Notes: a model not told the origin generated them from the letters alone. Shown: positions 35,106 through 44,537, numbered from the stretch's first letter. The stretch is DNA of 64,000 nucleotides from JBJXFE01 sp046153875 (GCA_046153875.1 JBJXFE010000031.1:62001-126000), one strand, 5' to 3'. Numbers and translations: made by a program.

Positions 35106-37835
35106 TCAGCGGTCGGGCGGGCCGGGCGGCGCGGCGGGCTCCTCGGAAGGGCGGAACTTGGCCGCTTCCTCCGGCCTGCCCCACGCCTCGTAGAGGCGCA
35201 CCACTTGCGTGGTGACCCGTTCGGCTCGCGCGTTGCGCTCGCCGAGCGACTCGCGGAGCCGGGCGTACGCCCCGAGCAACAGCGGCTCGGCCTCGGGGTA
35301 GCTCTCGGCGCTCACGAGACAACGCCCGAGCTCGGCTTCCAGCTCGGCGATGCGCCAGTGCCCGGGCGGGTACGCCGTGCGCCCGGCTTCGAGCGTTTCC
35401 CGATGGATGGGCAGCGCGTCGTCGAGCCGCCCCTGCCGCTCGATGGATTCGGCGAGGTTGCTCCGGACGATCAGGAAGTTCGGGTGCGTGGGGCCGAGCG
35501 AGACACGCAGCGATTCGGCGGCCCTCCGCAGGAGCGGCTCGGCGTCCGCGGGCTTGTCTCGCGCCAGGAGGAGCATCGCCAGGTTGTTAACGGACGCGAG
35601 CGTCTTGCGGTGCTCCGGGCTGAGCACGCGCCCGCGCCGCTCGACGACCGTCCGCAAGATCGATTCCGCGTCGTCCAGCCGGCCCCGGGCCTGCAGCACG
35701 ATGGCCAGGTTGTGCATCGTGGTCAGCGTGACCGGGTGACTGTCCGTGAGCGCCGCCGTGCCGATCGCCAGCGCGCGCGTGAGCAGCGACTCGGCCTCGT
35801 CGAGCGATCCGTGCCGCCGGAGGAAGAGGCCGTAGTTGTTCATCGTGGTGATCGAGCGCGTGTCGGATTCCCCCAGCACACGGACGCGCGCGTCGAGCGC
35901 CTCGCGGTAGGCGTCCCCGGCCTCGGCGACGCGCCCGAGCTCCTCGAGGATCGTCGCGCGGTTGTTCAGCAGCGACATGACGGTCCGATGCTCGGGCCCG
36001 AGCGCTCCGAGACCGAGCGCCAGGGCGCGGTCGTAGATCGCCGCCGCCTCGTCGCGGCGGTTGAGCGCCTGGCGGAGCATTCCCAGGTCGTTCATCGTGG
36101 CGATGGTCTCTTCGTGTTCAGGGCCGAACACCCGAGGGGCGAGCTCGTTGGCCCGCGCGAGCAACGCCTCCGCTTCGTCGAAGCGGTCCTGCATGCGCCG
36201 CAGGCCGCCAAGATTGCGCATCGCCACGATGGTGTCCGGGTGCGACTCGCCGAGCTGCGCGCGGCACAGGTCAAGGGCCCGCGTCAGGTGGATGCCGCCC
36301 TCCTCGTAGAGCCCCAACTGCTCGTACGTACGCCCGATGGTGAACTGGACCGCCGGCTCGACACCCGGCGTCCCGATCGGGTGGCGGGCCAGGCGCGCCG
36401 CCGCGGCGTCGAGCACCTCGCGGACGGTGGTGTCCGGCCCACTCCCCTCCGCCGGGTCCGACGAGATGAGCATGTCGTGGAGGAAGCCGGAGACCGCCCC
36501 TGCCTTGTCGGCCTCCAGCCGGGCGCGATCGCGCGCGTTCGCCGCCGCGAGCGCCGACGTGGTGCTGACGGCCGCCGCCGCGGCCAGCGTCGCGGCTGCG
36601 GCCGCGGTGAGAGCGACCCCGATGCGGTGGCGGCGCACGAACTTGCCGGCGCGGTAGCGCAGGGTGTCCGGGCGGGCGAGGACGGGCAGGCCGTCGAGGT
36701 GCCGCAGGACGTCGTCGCCGAGCTGCTGGGCGGAGTGGTATCGGCGCTCCGGCTCGAGGCGCAGCGCGGCCAGCACGATGGTGTCGAGGTCCCCCCGGAG
36801 CCGGCGGCGCAGGCGCGCGGCGGTTGTGGATCGCGAGGCGGCAGTACCGTCCCCTTCAGACGCGCCGGCCGAGGGCGGGCGCGCGACGGCGGCGCTGGGC
36901 CGCTCCGGCGTCGCGACGCGCGGATCGACCCCGGGGGGCGATAGCGCGGACGGCGTCTCGGGGAACCGGGGCCGGCCCGTGAGCAACTCGTACAGGATCA
37001 CACCCAGGGAGTAGACGTCGGACGCCGTGGTGATCGGCCCGCCCGCGACCTGCTCCGGGCTCGCGTAGCGCGGCGTGAGGGGCCGCGAGCCGGGGAGAGA
37101 GGCGTCGGTCGCGCCGTCCGCGGCGCCCGCGTGGAGCACCTTGGAGATACCGAAATCCAGGAGCTTGGGGACGCCCTCCGGCGTGACCAGGATGTTGCCC
37201 GGCTTGAGGTCGCGGTGCACGACGAGGTTCTGGTGGGCGTACTGGACCGCGCCGCACACGGTCCGGAACAGCTCCAGCCGGCGCGTGACGCCCAGCCGCC
37301 GCCGGTCGCAGTACTCGTCGATCCGCTCCCCCTCGATGTGCTCCATCACCAGATAGGGTCGGTCGTCGTCGGTCACACCGCCGTCGAGCAAGCGGCAGAT
37401 GTTGGGGTGGTTGAGGTTCGCGAGGGTCTGCCGCTCGGCGCGGAACCTGCGGACGATCTCCTCGGTGTCCATGCCGCGCTTGATGAGTTTGATCGCGGCC
37501 CGCTGGGTGAACTGGCGGTCGTCGCGCTCGCCGAGGTACACCGAGCCCATGCCGCCCGCGCCGAGGAGTCGGACGAGCCGGTAGCTGCCGATGCGCAGCC
37601 CCTCGACACTCTCGGGCTCCGCGGCGCGTTCTGTCGGGCTCGCGAGCGCGCCGATCGCGGGGGTTTCGAGGAATCCGCCCGCCCGCGAGTCGGAGCGAAG
37701 CAGCGTCTCGATCTGTCCGCGCAGCGCGCGGTCGTCACCGCAGGCCCGGGCGAGGAACGCGGCACGCGCGGGCTCGGGGATCTCCAGGGCGCGGTGGAAC
37801 AGGTCGTCCACCATCCGCCATCGGTTATCGCTCAT
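35106..37835 (-). CDS. Membrane Ser/Thr protein kinase with C-terminal TPR array
   Basis: 909 residues. The kinase domain (about 84-385) is intact: Gly loop GAGGMGSVY (92-100), Lys116, HRD with Asp209, DFG (227-229) and the APE-like YASPEQ. One membrane helix follows (about 405-428), then at least ten TPR-like repeats with the planctomycete pattern EA..LL.RAL......LG..HP.T...M.NL, expected outside the inner membrane. The start at 37833-37835 is supported by a GA-rich ribosome site and overlaps the stop of the ECF sigma gene by 4 bp. This ECF-kinase pairing is common in planctomycetes, where the kinase is presumed to control the sigma factor. Confidence 0.92.
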   Translation of the reverse strand: MSDNRWRMVDDLFHRALEIPEPARAAFLARACGDDRALRGQIETLLRSDSRAGGFLETPAIGALASPTERAAEPESVEGLRIGSYRLVRLLGAGGMGSVYLGERDDRQFTQRAAIKLIKRGMDTEEIVRRFRAERQTLANLNHPNICRLLDGGVTDDDRPYLVMEHIEGERIDEYCDRRRLGVTRRLELFRTVCGAVQYAHQNLVVHRDLKPGNILVTPEGVPKLLDFGISKVLHAGAADGATDASLPGSRPLTPRYASPEQVAGGPITTASDVYSLGVILYELLTGRPRFPETPSALSPPGVDPRVATPERPSAAVARPPSAGASEGDGTAASRSTTAARLRRRLRGDLDTIVLAALRLEPERRYHSAQQLGDDVLRHLDGLPVLARPDTLRYRAGKFVRRHRIGVALTAAAAATLAAAAAVSTTSALAAANARDRARLEADKAGAVSGFLHDMLISSDPAEGSGPDTTVREVLDAAAARLARHPIGTPGVEPAVQFTIGRTYEQLGLYEEGGIHLTRALDLCRAQLGESHPDTIVAMRNLGGLRRMQDRFDEAEALLARANELAPRVFGPEHEETIATMNDLGMLRQALNRRDEAAAIYDRALALGLGALGPEHRTVMSLLNNRATILEELGRVAEAGDAYREALDARVRVLGESDTRSITTMNNYGLFLRRHGSLDEAESLLTRALAIGTAALTDSHPVTLTTMHNLAIVLQARGRLDDAESILRTVVERRGRVLSPEHRKTLASVNNLAMLLLARDKPADAEPLLRRAAESLRVSLGPTHPNFLIVRSNLAESIERQGRLDDALPIHRETLEAGRTAYPPGHWRIAELEAELGRCLVSAESYPEAEPLLLGAYARLRESLGERNARAERVTTQVVRLYEAWGRPEEAAKFRPSEEPAAPPGPPDR

Positions 37836-38455
37836 CGGCGCCCCCCCCTCGGTCGATCGGGCGAGCCGGGAACGTCGCCCACGGCCGCGCCCCTCTCGAG
37901 CTCGTGGCGCAGCCATGCCTTGGCCAGGCGCCATTCGCGCTTGATGGTCACGCCCGAGACGCTCAGCACGCGAGCCGCCTCGTCCACCTCCAGGCCCCCG
38001 AAGTAGCGCAGCTCCACGATCTCGGCCTTTCGCCCGTCCAGCGCCGCGAGCCGCTTGAGCGCCTCGTCGAGCGCGAGCACGTCCCCGGACGGGCTGTCGG
38101 TGAAGACCGCACCGTCATCGAGCGGCGACCGCTTCCATCCCCCGCCGCGTTTGTCGGTGCGGCGGGCCCTGGCGTGGTCGATCAGGACGCTGCGCATCGC
38201 GCGCGCCGCGACGCGCAGGAAGTGGGCGCGGCTCTCCCACGCGGGCGATGCCGGCTGGACGAGCTTCAGGTAGGCCTCGTGCACCAGCGCGGTCGCCTGG
38301 AGCGTGTGCCCGGCGCGCTGACTCTGCATCGCGCGGACCGCCAGCGCGTGCAACCCGTCGTAGATCAGCGGAAACAACCGTTCCGCGGCTGCGTGATCGC
38401 CCGACGCCATCGCGTCCAACAGCCGGGTCACGTCCTCGGACGCCTGGGGGCCCAC
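37832..38455 (-). CDS. ECF-type RNA polymerase sigma factor
   Basis: 207 residues with sigma region 2 (ALVHEAYLKLVQ...FLRVAARAMRSVLIDHARAR) and region 4 helix-turn-helix (LDGRKAEIVELRYFGGLEVDEAARVLSVSGVTIKREWRLAKAWLRHEL). The ALVHEAYLKL and RVAARAMR patterns fit the group of ECF factors that accompany planctomycete Ser/Thr kinases. No anti-sigma factor is present; the downstream overlapping kinase is the likely regulator. Diverges from the secreted-protein gene at 38626, whose promoter it could recognise, which is speculation. Confidence 0.9.
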   Translation of the reverse strand: MGPQASEDVTRLLDAMASGDHAAAERLFPLIYDGLHALAVRAMQSQRAGHTLQATALVHEAYLKLVQPASPAWESRAHFLRVAARAMRSVLIDHARARRTDKRGGGWKRSPLDDGAVFTDSPSGDVLALDEALKRLAALDGRKAEIVELRYFGGLEVDEAARVLSVSGVTIKREWRLAKAWLRHELERGAAVGDVPGSPDRPRGGRR

Positions 38456-38625
38456 GGCTCTTGAAGCTCCCGAGCGGGGCGCCGCTCACCGTACACCGCC
38501 GCGCATTGTCCCGAACGGAGACTTCTGCCGCAAGAGGAAGGCGGGGCGTGATCCCTTGCGGGCGTGAATCTCGTTCTTGTCATGGGTGTGCCCCGTGGGG
38601 GGCCGCCCGCAATCAGGAGACAATC

Positions 38626-39609
38626 ATGAACGGCACTTTCTCTCGGATTTGGGCCTGCGGTCGGGGGTCGGGCGTGGCGTCGGCCCTCGTGGCGGCGGCC
38701 GCCACCCCGTGGGTCGCCTGCGCCCAGTACGCCGCCACCTTTGAGCCCACGCTCTACACGTCGGGCGCGGCGCTCGTCGGACAGCCGACCAGTGTTCCGT
38801 TCTATCTGCCGCCCGAGCCGATGACGTCGAACGCGTTCGTCATCGGTGCGTATGCCGCGAACCCGTGGCAGTTCTCTCCGCAACCCCTCGGCGGGTCTCA
38901 GTTCGCCATGGGCAAGGGGCCCGGCGCCGGGATGATCGGCCGTGCCCAGCGCAACCTCCCGCTCGCCAACTGGGGGTGCGGCACGTGGACCATCTGCTAC
39001 GACATGGCCGTGCTCCCGTTCACCGGCCTCTCTCCGGACATCGGGAGCTTCTCGCTCGAGCCGGCGGCCAGCAAGCGGTTCGCGCAGCTCTTCCAGCCGG
39101 TGGGGCCTACCGCGGGCTGGAACGCGCCGATCCAGGCGGCCAACGCCGCGGGTGCCGGCATCGTCGTCACGCCGAGCCCGGACTGGACGGGCCTGCCGTT
39201 CCAGGCGTGGCACCGCCTGTGCGTGACCATCAACTTCCCGACCCGGCAGATCACGTCGGCATCGATCACGAACCTTTGGACGGGCGCGAGCGACACCGAG
39301 CCGCTGGTCGGCGTCTACCTGCGGGGCGGGGCCGCGGGAACGCTCCCGACGCCATCCGCGTTCCGCCTGACCGTCGGGGGGTCGAGCCCCGGCAACACGA
39401 TTGGCTTTGACAACGTCAGCTTTACGTCGGTGCTGTGCGCCTGCTACCCGGACTGCACCGAGGATGGCCATCTGACCGTGGCCGATTTCGGGTGCTTCCA
39501 GAGCCGGTTTGTAGCGGGTGACCCGTTCGCCGATTGCAACGCCGACGCGGGCCTCACGGTCGCCGACTTCGGCTGCTTCCAGACCCGGTTCGTCGCCGGC
39601 TGTCCGTAG
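38626..39609 (+). CDS. Secreted protein with dockerin-like Cys repeats
   Basis: 327 residues. Signal peptide (GVASALVAAAATPWVACAQ), then a domain starting YAATFEPTLYTSGAAL that is related to the N-terminal domain of the 32460 protein. Instead of a PEP-CTERM tail it ends in two repeats, CYPDCTEDGHLTVADFGCFQSRFVAGD and the similar second one ending FVAGCP, the same module that ends the subtilisin-like protease. The start is supported by AGGAG six bases upstream. Probably exported and displayed through the repeat module. It faces away from the ECF sigma gene. Confidence 0.85.
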   Translation: MNGTFSRIWACGRGSGVASALVAAAATPWVACAQYAATFEPTLYTSGAALVGQPTSVPFYLPPEPMTSNAFVIGAYAANPWQFSPQPLGGSQFAMGKGPGAGMIGRAQRNLPLANWGCGTWTICYDMAVLPFTGLSPDIGSFSLEPAASKRFAQLFQPVGPTAGWNAPIQAANAAGAGIVVTPSPDWTGLPFQAWHRLCVTINFPTRQITSASITNLWTGASDTEPLVGVYLRGGAAGTLPTPSAFRLTVGGSSPGNTIGFDNVSFTSVLCACYPDCTEDGHLTVADFGCFQSRFVAGDPFADCNADAGLTVADFGCFQTRFVAGCP

Positions 39610-39756
39610 GGCATCCCCGCGGTTCGGTTCGCCGAGAAACGGTGATCGGGGACCTCGAAATCAGCCGACAGCAGGGGCGACCAAACGCGCGGCGGTGTCC
39701 GCGATCGGTGCGCCGACAACGCCTCCACACCTCTCCCCAAGGCGATGGCCCCGGAC

Positions 39757-40377
39757 CTATCGCCCGTACCGCCTCACCACGCCCTTGACGATGCCCTGAA
39801 CCTGGCAGAACTTGACGCGGATGGGATCGAAGCCGGGGTTGGCTGGCTGGAGGCGGATGTGGTCGTCCTCCTTGAAGAAGGTCTTGAGGGTGGTCTGGCC
39901 GTCCGGCAGGAGGGCGACGACTCGGTCGCCGTTGCGGGCGGTCTCGGTGCGTTCGACGAGGACATAGTCGCCGTCGAGGATGCCCTCGTCCTTCATGGAG
40001 TCGCCCTCGACGCGGAGGGCGAAGGTGGACTCCTTGCCCTTGGCCCCGAGGACGTCAACGAGGTCGATCTCGTCCTGGTCGGGGACCTTCTCGATGGGGT
40101 AGCCGGCGGCGATCTTGCCCACGAGCGGGAACCGCGTGGGGCGGGACTCGTCGGGGACGGGAACGCCGTCAGCGATCGACAAAGAGCGAGCCTTGTTGGG
40201 CTCGCGGACGAGGGCGCCCTTCTTGATGAGCGCCTCGACGTGCTCGAACACGGTGACCTTGCTGACGCCGATCTCGTCGGCGAGCTCCTGCATCGTCGGC
40301 GAATAGCCGCGACGGACCCGCCAGTCGCGGATGAGCTGAAGGATCTTGAGCTGCTTGGGCGTGAGGTTGAGATTCAT
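39757..40377 (-). CDS. lexA: LexA SOS repressor
   Basis: 206 residues. The N-terminal winged helix (LTPKQLKILQLIRDWRVRRGYSPTMQELADEIGVSKVTVFEHV) binds SOS boxes, and the C-terminal S24 peptidase domain cleaves the protein when RecA is active. Cleavage site Ala91-Gly92, catalytic Ser127 in GDSM and Lys165 in TTLKTF are all in place. GGAGG lies seven bases before the ATG. The promoter is not adjacent; the best match is 740 bases upstream at 41117-41145, so a long leader or an unrecognised near promoter is likely. Confidence 0.95.
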   Translation of the reverse strand: MNLNLTPKQLKILQLIRDWRVRRGYSPTMQELADEIGVSKVTVFEHVEALIKKGALVREPNKARSLSIADGVPVPDESRPTRFPLVGKIAAGYPIEKVPDQDEIDLVDVLGAKGKESTFALRVEGDSMKDEGILDGDYVLVERTETARNGDRVVALLPDGQTTLKTFFKEDDHIRLQPANPGFDPIRVKFCQVQGIVKGVVRRYGR

Positions 40378-41219
40378 GGCCGGCCTCCTGGATCAGGACG
40401 GGGGTGCGGACGGTGGATGACGATGACGCGACGCGGCGGCCGAGCGGGTCGGCCGCGACGGGGATGACGAGATCGGCGAGAACCAGCGATCGGGGGCGAC
40501 GCCCGGTGAGCGACCATGACGCCTCGGCGAGGACCCGCCCCTGAAACCGCAGGGCACGCTCAGCGACCAGCAGGCGGCCCGCGACGAGCGACACGCGATC
40601 GGCCGTCGCCAGGGCGCGGGATTGGTCGCTCGGCATCGTGCCAGGGCGGGTCCTGTGGTCCGGCCCGACGGGCGCGCACCCCGACGAAAGTCCGAGCGCC
40701 GGGCTGCGGGCGGCGCCGACGAGCCGGGCGAACCACCCCATCGGGCGGCCGAAGGAGGCCATCCGCCGCGGTGCATCGTCGCGGGCGTGGCTACACCTCG
40801 CCGCCGCGTGGCGTGCGGGGTCGTGCCGGGATTGATCGCGCTGAACATAGTCTCTCTGGAAGTCGCCACCGGGGCCCAACCGAAGCAGCGGAGCAGGGTC
40901 GAAGCGCATCCGTTCGCTCCTCGCGGCTCGTGGATGTAGGCGCGGCTGCCGCTCGAACATGTCCGCGGCCCGGATTCACTCGGGACTCGGACGCCTCGAT
41001 CCGGTCAACTCGCCTTCCGGGTCTCCGCCCGTCGGTCTCACCGGTCCCCGGTCGCGGGCCCACCATGGGTCCGACTGTCCTCCGCCCGCGCTGCTTCGCG
41101 CGGGCCCGTTCGGTACACGATAGCCAATCAATCGCCACACGGCAAGCGACGATTTCAGAAAATAACGTGCGGGTCCCGAACGCCGAATCACACGATTTCA
41201 ACGAGCGGGCTGCGATGAT
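40378..41219. other. lexA upstream region: possible structured leader and coding-like frame
   Basis: 842 bases. It holds a minus-strand promoter candidate (41117-41145), a strong hairpin GCCCGCGC-GAAGCA-GCGCGGGC (41084-41105) and, from an ATG at 40760-40762, a minus-strand frame with coding-like third positions that runs into lexA out of frame (stop beyond 40378). I do not call it a gene: it would overlap lexA by about 200 bases and has no recognisable product. A search for family RNA motifs would be decisive. Confidence 0.4.
41117..41145 (-). promoter_or_regulatory. Predicted promoter upstream of lexA
   Basis: Minus strand -35 TTGCCG (41140-41145), 17-base spacer, -10 TATCGT (41117-41122). 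The start would be near 41110, followed at once by the hairpin at 41084-41105. Confidence 0.45.
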
Positions 41220-42473
41220 TCAGTTTCGGGGCAGCCGGGCGGCACGCTCGAGCCGTGAGCCGCGCCGCGCTACGCGCCGCTGAATCTCCAGGAGCGTCAG
41301 TTCGGCCCGGAGTCGGGCGGGTTCAACGCCGCTGGCCTGGGCGAGCTGGTCGAGCGTCATCGGTTCGTCCATTACGGACAAGATTGTCCGTTGAACGTCC
41401 GAGAGCGGCGGACCGGTGGTTTCGCCTCGCGAGCCGGTATGTGTTCGCGTAGACCGCCCCTCAAACAGCACTGCGGAGCCCACTTCGGGCTCGGTGCCCG
41501 GTCGGGTCGGGTCGGCGTATCGCGACTCGTGCGTGCCCACGAACGAATGCCGGGCGGGAGTTTCCAGCAGGTGGAGCACGTCGCCGGGGTCGGTGATCAG
41601 GGCCGCCCCGCCCTGCTTGATGAGTTCAAGCGAGCCGGCGCTCGCCTCGGAGTCGATCCTGCCCGGCACGGCCATGACCTCGCGGTTGTGCTCCTCGGCG
41701 GCGAGTCGCGCGGTGATGAGGGCCCCGGACCTCGCGCCGGCCTCGATCACCACGATGCCCAGGCTGATCCCCGAGATCAGCCGATTCCGGGCGGGGAAGT
41801 TGTCCGATTCCGGCATGGTCCGCAGGGGCAACTCGGAAACCAGGGCCCCGCCACCCGGCTCCCCTTCGGCGCGGGGGGCGGCGATCCGCTCGAAGAGGTC
41901 GGCATTCTCCGGCGGATAGCACTCGCCCAGGCCGCAGCCGAGGACCGCGATGGTCCGGCCGTTGACGCGCATCGCCCCGCGGTGTGCGGCCGAGTCGATC
42001 CCACGGGCGCCGCCGGAGACAATGGTCAGCCCCGCACCCGCGAGCACCCCCGCGAAGCGCTCGGCCTGTTCGACGCCGTAGGCCGAGCAGCGGCGGGAGC
42101 CGACGATCGCCACCGGGTAGCGGTCGGCCTCGGCCGGGCGGAGCGACCCGCGGACATACAGCAGCGGCGGAGCGTCGGTGATTGTTGCGAGCAGCGGCGG
42201 GTACGCCGGGTCGCCTCGGGGCACGAACCGCACGCCGAGCTTCGCGGCGAGGGCGAGTTCGTCGTCCACCAGCCCGGCCGACTCTTTTATGCCCTGGACG
42301 GCCTTGGCGGAGATGCCGGCCCCGATGCCGCGGACCTGTTCGAGTTGCTTCGCCGACGCGGCCAGGACGCGGTCGGGCGAGCCGAACTGCGCCAGCAGGC
42401 GACCGATGAGGATCGGCCCCAGTCCGGGCGTCAGGGTCAGGCGCAGCAGGTCCCGGAGTGCGTCGTCGACCAT
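41220..42473 (-). CDS. dprA: DNA processing protein DprA
   Basis: 417 residues. DprA binds incoming single-stranded DNA during transformation and loads RecA. The N-terminal part holds helix-hairpin-helix features (LTPGLGPILIGRLLAQFGS, VRGIGAGISAKAV); the Rossmann-like core has GSR, SGGARGIDSAAH, VLGCGLGECYPPEN, FPARNRLISG and AEEHNREVMAVPG; the C-terminal winged helix (LSDVQRTILSVMDEPMTLDQLAQASGV) is present. The ATG at 42471-42473 fits the family start. It lies 11 bases after a lipoprotein gene on the same strand. Confidence 0.93.
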   Translation of the reverse strand: MVDDALRDLLRLTLTPGLGPILIGRLLAQFGSPDRVLAASAKQLEQVRGIGAGISAKAVQGIKESAGLVDDELALAAKLGVRFVPRGDPAYPPLLATITDAPPLLYVRGSLRPAEADRYPVAIVGSRRCSAYGVEQAERFAGVLAGAGLTIVSGGARGIDSAAHRGAMRVNGRTIAVLGCGLGECYPPENADLFERIAAPRAEGEPGGGALVSELPLRTMPESDNFPARNRLISGISLGIVVIEAGARSGALITARLAAEEHNREVMAVPGRIDSEASAGSLELIKQGGAALITDPGDVLHLLETPARHSFVGTHESRYADPTRPGTEPEVGSAVLFEGRSTRTHTGSRGETTGPPLSDVQRTILSVMDEPMTLDQLAQASGVEPARLRAELTLLEIQRRVARRGSRLERAARLPRN

Positions 42474-42484
42474 GGCGGGCCCCG

Positions 42485-42979
42485 TCAGCGGATCGGGTCG
42501 GCGTAGGGTTGTTCGCCCGCTCTGGCGCCGAAGTCCAGCACGCGAACGCGCACGGCGATAGGCGTGCGGGCGTCCACGCCCGTGCCGACGGAGAGCGGCG
42601 TGACGACCTGGGCCTGCATGAATGCCGGGTTGGGGCGCGTGGCCGAGGCGTAGACCTCGGTGACGCCCGGCTTGGGTTGCACGGCGTCCACGGTGAAGGC
42701 CCAGCCGGTCGAGGACGCCTGGAAGGTGACGATGTGGTCCGGCCCGGATGAATCCACGCGGACGTCCGGCCCGGCGTAGGGCGTGGCGGCGGCGCGCGGC
42801 GGGCGTCGGCCTCCGCCGGAGCAACCGGCGGGGGCGATGATCGCGGCGAGGGTTGCTGCCGCGGCCAGCGCCGAGCCGATCCAGTTGTGCGCGAGGAAGC
42901 GGGCCGGGTTGCCGGGCGGACTGAGTGTCGGCCTCGCCACGCCCGACCCGCGCGCGACCGAACCCCGTTGGTGTCTCAC
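42485..42979 (-). CDS. Lipoprotein of unknown function
   Basis: 164 residues from a GTG at 42977-42979 with GGAGG eight bases upstream. The long basic N-region is followed by a hydrophobic core (IGSALAAAATLAAIIA) and lipobox APAGC (Cys53). The mature domain is beta-rich (for example DSSGPDHIVTFQASSTGWAFTVDAVQPKPGVTEVYASATRPN) and may be a small immunoglobulin-like sandwich. No family recognised. It precedes dprA by 11 bases and diverges from the SpoIID-like gene. Confidence 0.7.
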   Translation of the reverse strand: MRHQRGSVARGSGVARPTLSPPGNPARFLAHNWIGSALAAAATLAAIIAPAGCSGGGRRPPRAAATPYAGPDVRVDSSGPDHIVTFQASSTGWAFTVDAVQPKPGVTEVYASATRPNPAFMQAQVVTPLSVGTGVDARTPIAVRVRVLDFGARAGEQPYADPIR

Positions 42980-43070
42980 CGTCAGGTCCTCCACAATGTT
43001 CCGGGGTGCCCCCGCGGAAGCCCGGTATCCTAACGAGCGTGGGGCGGGACGGACACGGCACCTGCAGGAC

Positions 43071-44537
43071 ATGGCCGCGAGGGAGACGCGAGAGGGCATG
43101 GAACGCTCGGAACCCAGTGCGCGTGCGCTCGGGCGGATGACCGCCGTGGTGGAGCGCGCGCCGACGCTGGCCCTGGTGCTAATCGTGGCGCTGGGCGTGA
43201 GCGTGATGTCGTGCCAGTCGTGGCTCGCGGGCCTGGGCCTGGACAAATCGGCCCGGGTCGCGGACGCCGCCCCCGAGCTGCCCACCACCGAGCCCGAGCT
43301 GCGCGTGCGGATCCGTACGGGGCTGACCGGCGCGACGCTCGACGGGCCGAGCCGGTTCGTCGTGACCACGGACGTGGACCAGCCGTTGGCGGTGATGGGG
43401 CCCCTCGGCGTGGCGTGCGAGGCGGGCAGCATCACGGTGACGGATGGCGACGGGCGCCGCCGGCTGTTCGGCGCGTGGACTCCGGTGTTCGTCTCGCCCG
43501 AGGCGGCCCGCGACGGTAAAGACGCGAACATCCTGATCGACGGGGCGCCCTTCCCGGGCCGCTTGCGGCTCCACCCGAGGCCGGGGACGGCGACGACTCA
43601 GAGCCCGACCGGCGGAACACCCACTCCTCCGAGCGCGGGCGCGGCGGCGAAACGCGGCTCGCCGGGTGTGTTCGACATCGTCGAGCTCGTGCTCGTCGAG
43701 AGCTACCTGCCCGGCGTGGTGTCGGGCGAGCTGTGGCCGAACTGGCCGCTCGCGGCGTACGAGGCGCAGTCGGTGGTCGCGCGGACGTACGCGCTGCATC
43801 AGCGGCACGTGGCCATGCGGCGCGGGCGCGACTACGACCTCGAAGCCAACACCCAGGACCAGGTCTACAAGGGCTTCGTCGAGACGCCTGTGGCCGTGCA
43901 GGGCGTGCGGAACACGCGGGGCGTAGTAGTTACGTGGCGAGGCAAGCTGCTGCGGACGTACTACGCCAGCACGTGCGGCGGACGGACCGCCTCGGCCGCG
44001 GACGTCTGGCCCACAACGGAGGGGTACGAATACAACCTCTACGAGCCGATCCAGGCCGCGTCTCGGGACCACTGGTGTACGCAGTCCACGCTGTACCGCT
44101 GGGAGGTGACGCGCGAAACCGACGAACTGACGCGGCGGATCCGCGAGTGGGGCAAAGGGAACGGGCATGATGTCGCCGGGCTCTCGTCGTTGGTGAGCGT
44201 GACGGTCGCGCGGGCCAACGCGGACGGACGCCCCGCACGCTACCGGCTGCGCGACGCGAAGGGCACGCCGTTCGAGCTGAGCGCCGAGCAGCTTCGGCTC
44301 GCCTGCAACCAATCTGTCGCGGGGGTGCCGGATGTCGCGCTGCGCAAGACGCGGGCGGCCAGCAACGACTTCGAGGTCGAGATCAAGGGCAAGGCCGTGA
44401 CGATCCGCGGGCGCGGGTTCGGGCACGGCGTCGGGCTTTGCCAGTGGTGCATCAAGGGCATGGCGGATCGCGGGTACCCGTGGCGGCAGATGGTGCCCCG
44501 GTTCTATCCGGGGGCGACGCTGGAACGGGCGTACTGA
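43071..44537 (+). CDS. SpoIID/LytB domain protein
   Basis: 488 residues. One N-terminal membrane helix or lipoprotein-like signal (LALVLIVALGVSVMSCQ) is followed by a beta-rich region and the SpoIID core: SYLPGVVSGELWPNWPLAAYEAQSVVARTYAL, then YYASTCGGRTASAADVWP and the final FGHGVGLCQWCIKGMADRG. SpoIID enzymes are lytic transglycosylases acting on denuded glycan strands; LytB forms enhance amidases. In a non-sporulating, Gram-negative-like bacterium a role in peptidoglycan remodelling is the likely equivalent. The catalytic Glu is present in GELW. Met10 (43098) is an alternative start. No operon partner. Confidence 0.88.
   Translation: MAARETREGMERSEPSARALGRMTAVVERAPTLALVLIVALGVSVMSCQSWLAGLGLDKSARVADAAPELPTTEPELRVRIRTGLTGATLDGPSRFVVTTDVDQPLAVMGPLGVACEAGSITVTDGDGRRRLFGAWTPVFVSPEAARDGKDANILIDGAPFPGRLRLHPRPGTATTQSPTGGTPTPPSAGAAAKRGSPGVFDIVELVLVESYLPGVVSGELWPNWPLAAYEAQSVVARTYALHQRHVAMRRGRDYDLEANTQDQVYKGFVETPVAVQGVRNTRGVVVTWRGKLLRTYYASTCGGRTASAADVWPTTEGYEYNLYEPIQAASRDHWCTQSTLYRWEVTRETDELTRRIREWGKGNGHDVAGLSSLVSVTVARANADGRPARYRLRDAKGTPFELSAEQLRLACNQSVAGVPDVALRKTRAASNDFEVEIKGKAVTIRGRGFGHGVGLCQWCIKGMADRGYPWRQMVPRFYPGATLERAY

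Noticed and set aside
40870..41110. Possible RNase P RNA (GGAGGACAGTCGGACCC resembles GAGGAAAGUCCGG)
   Set aside because: The other universally conserved RNase P blocks are missing; kept only as a structured leader candidate.
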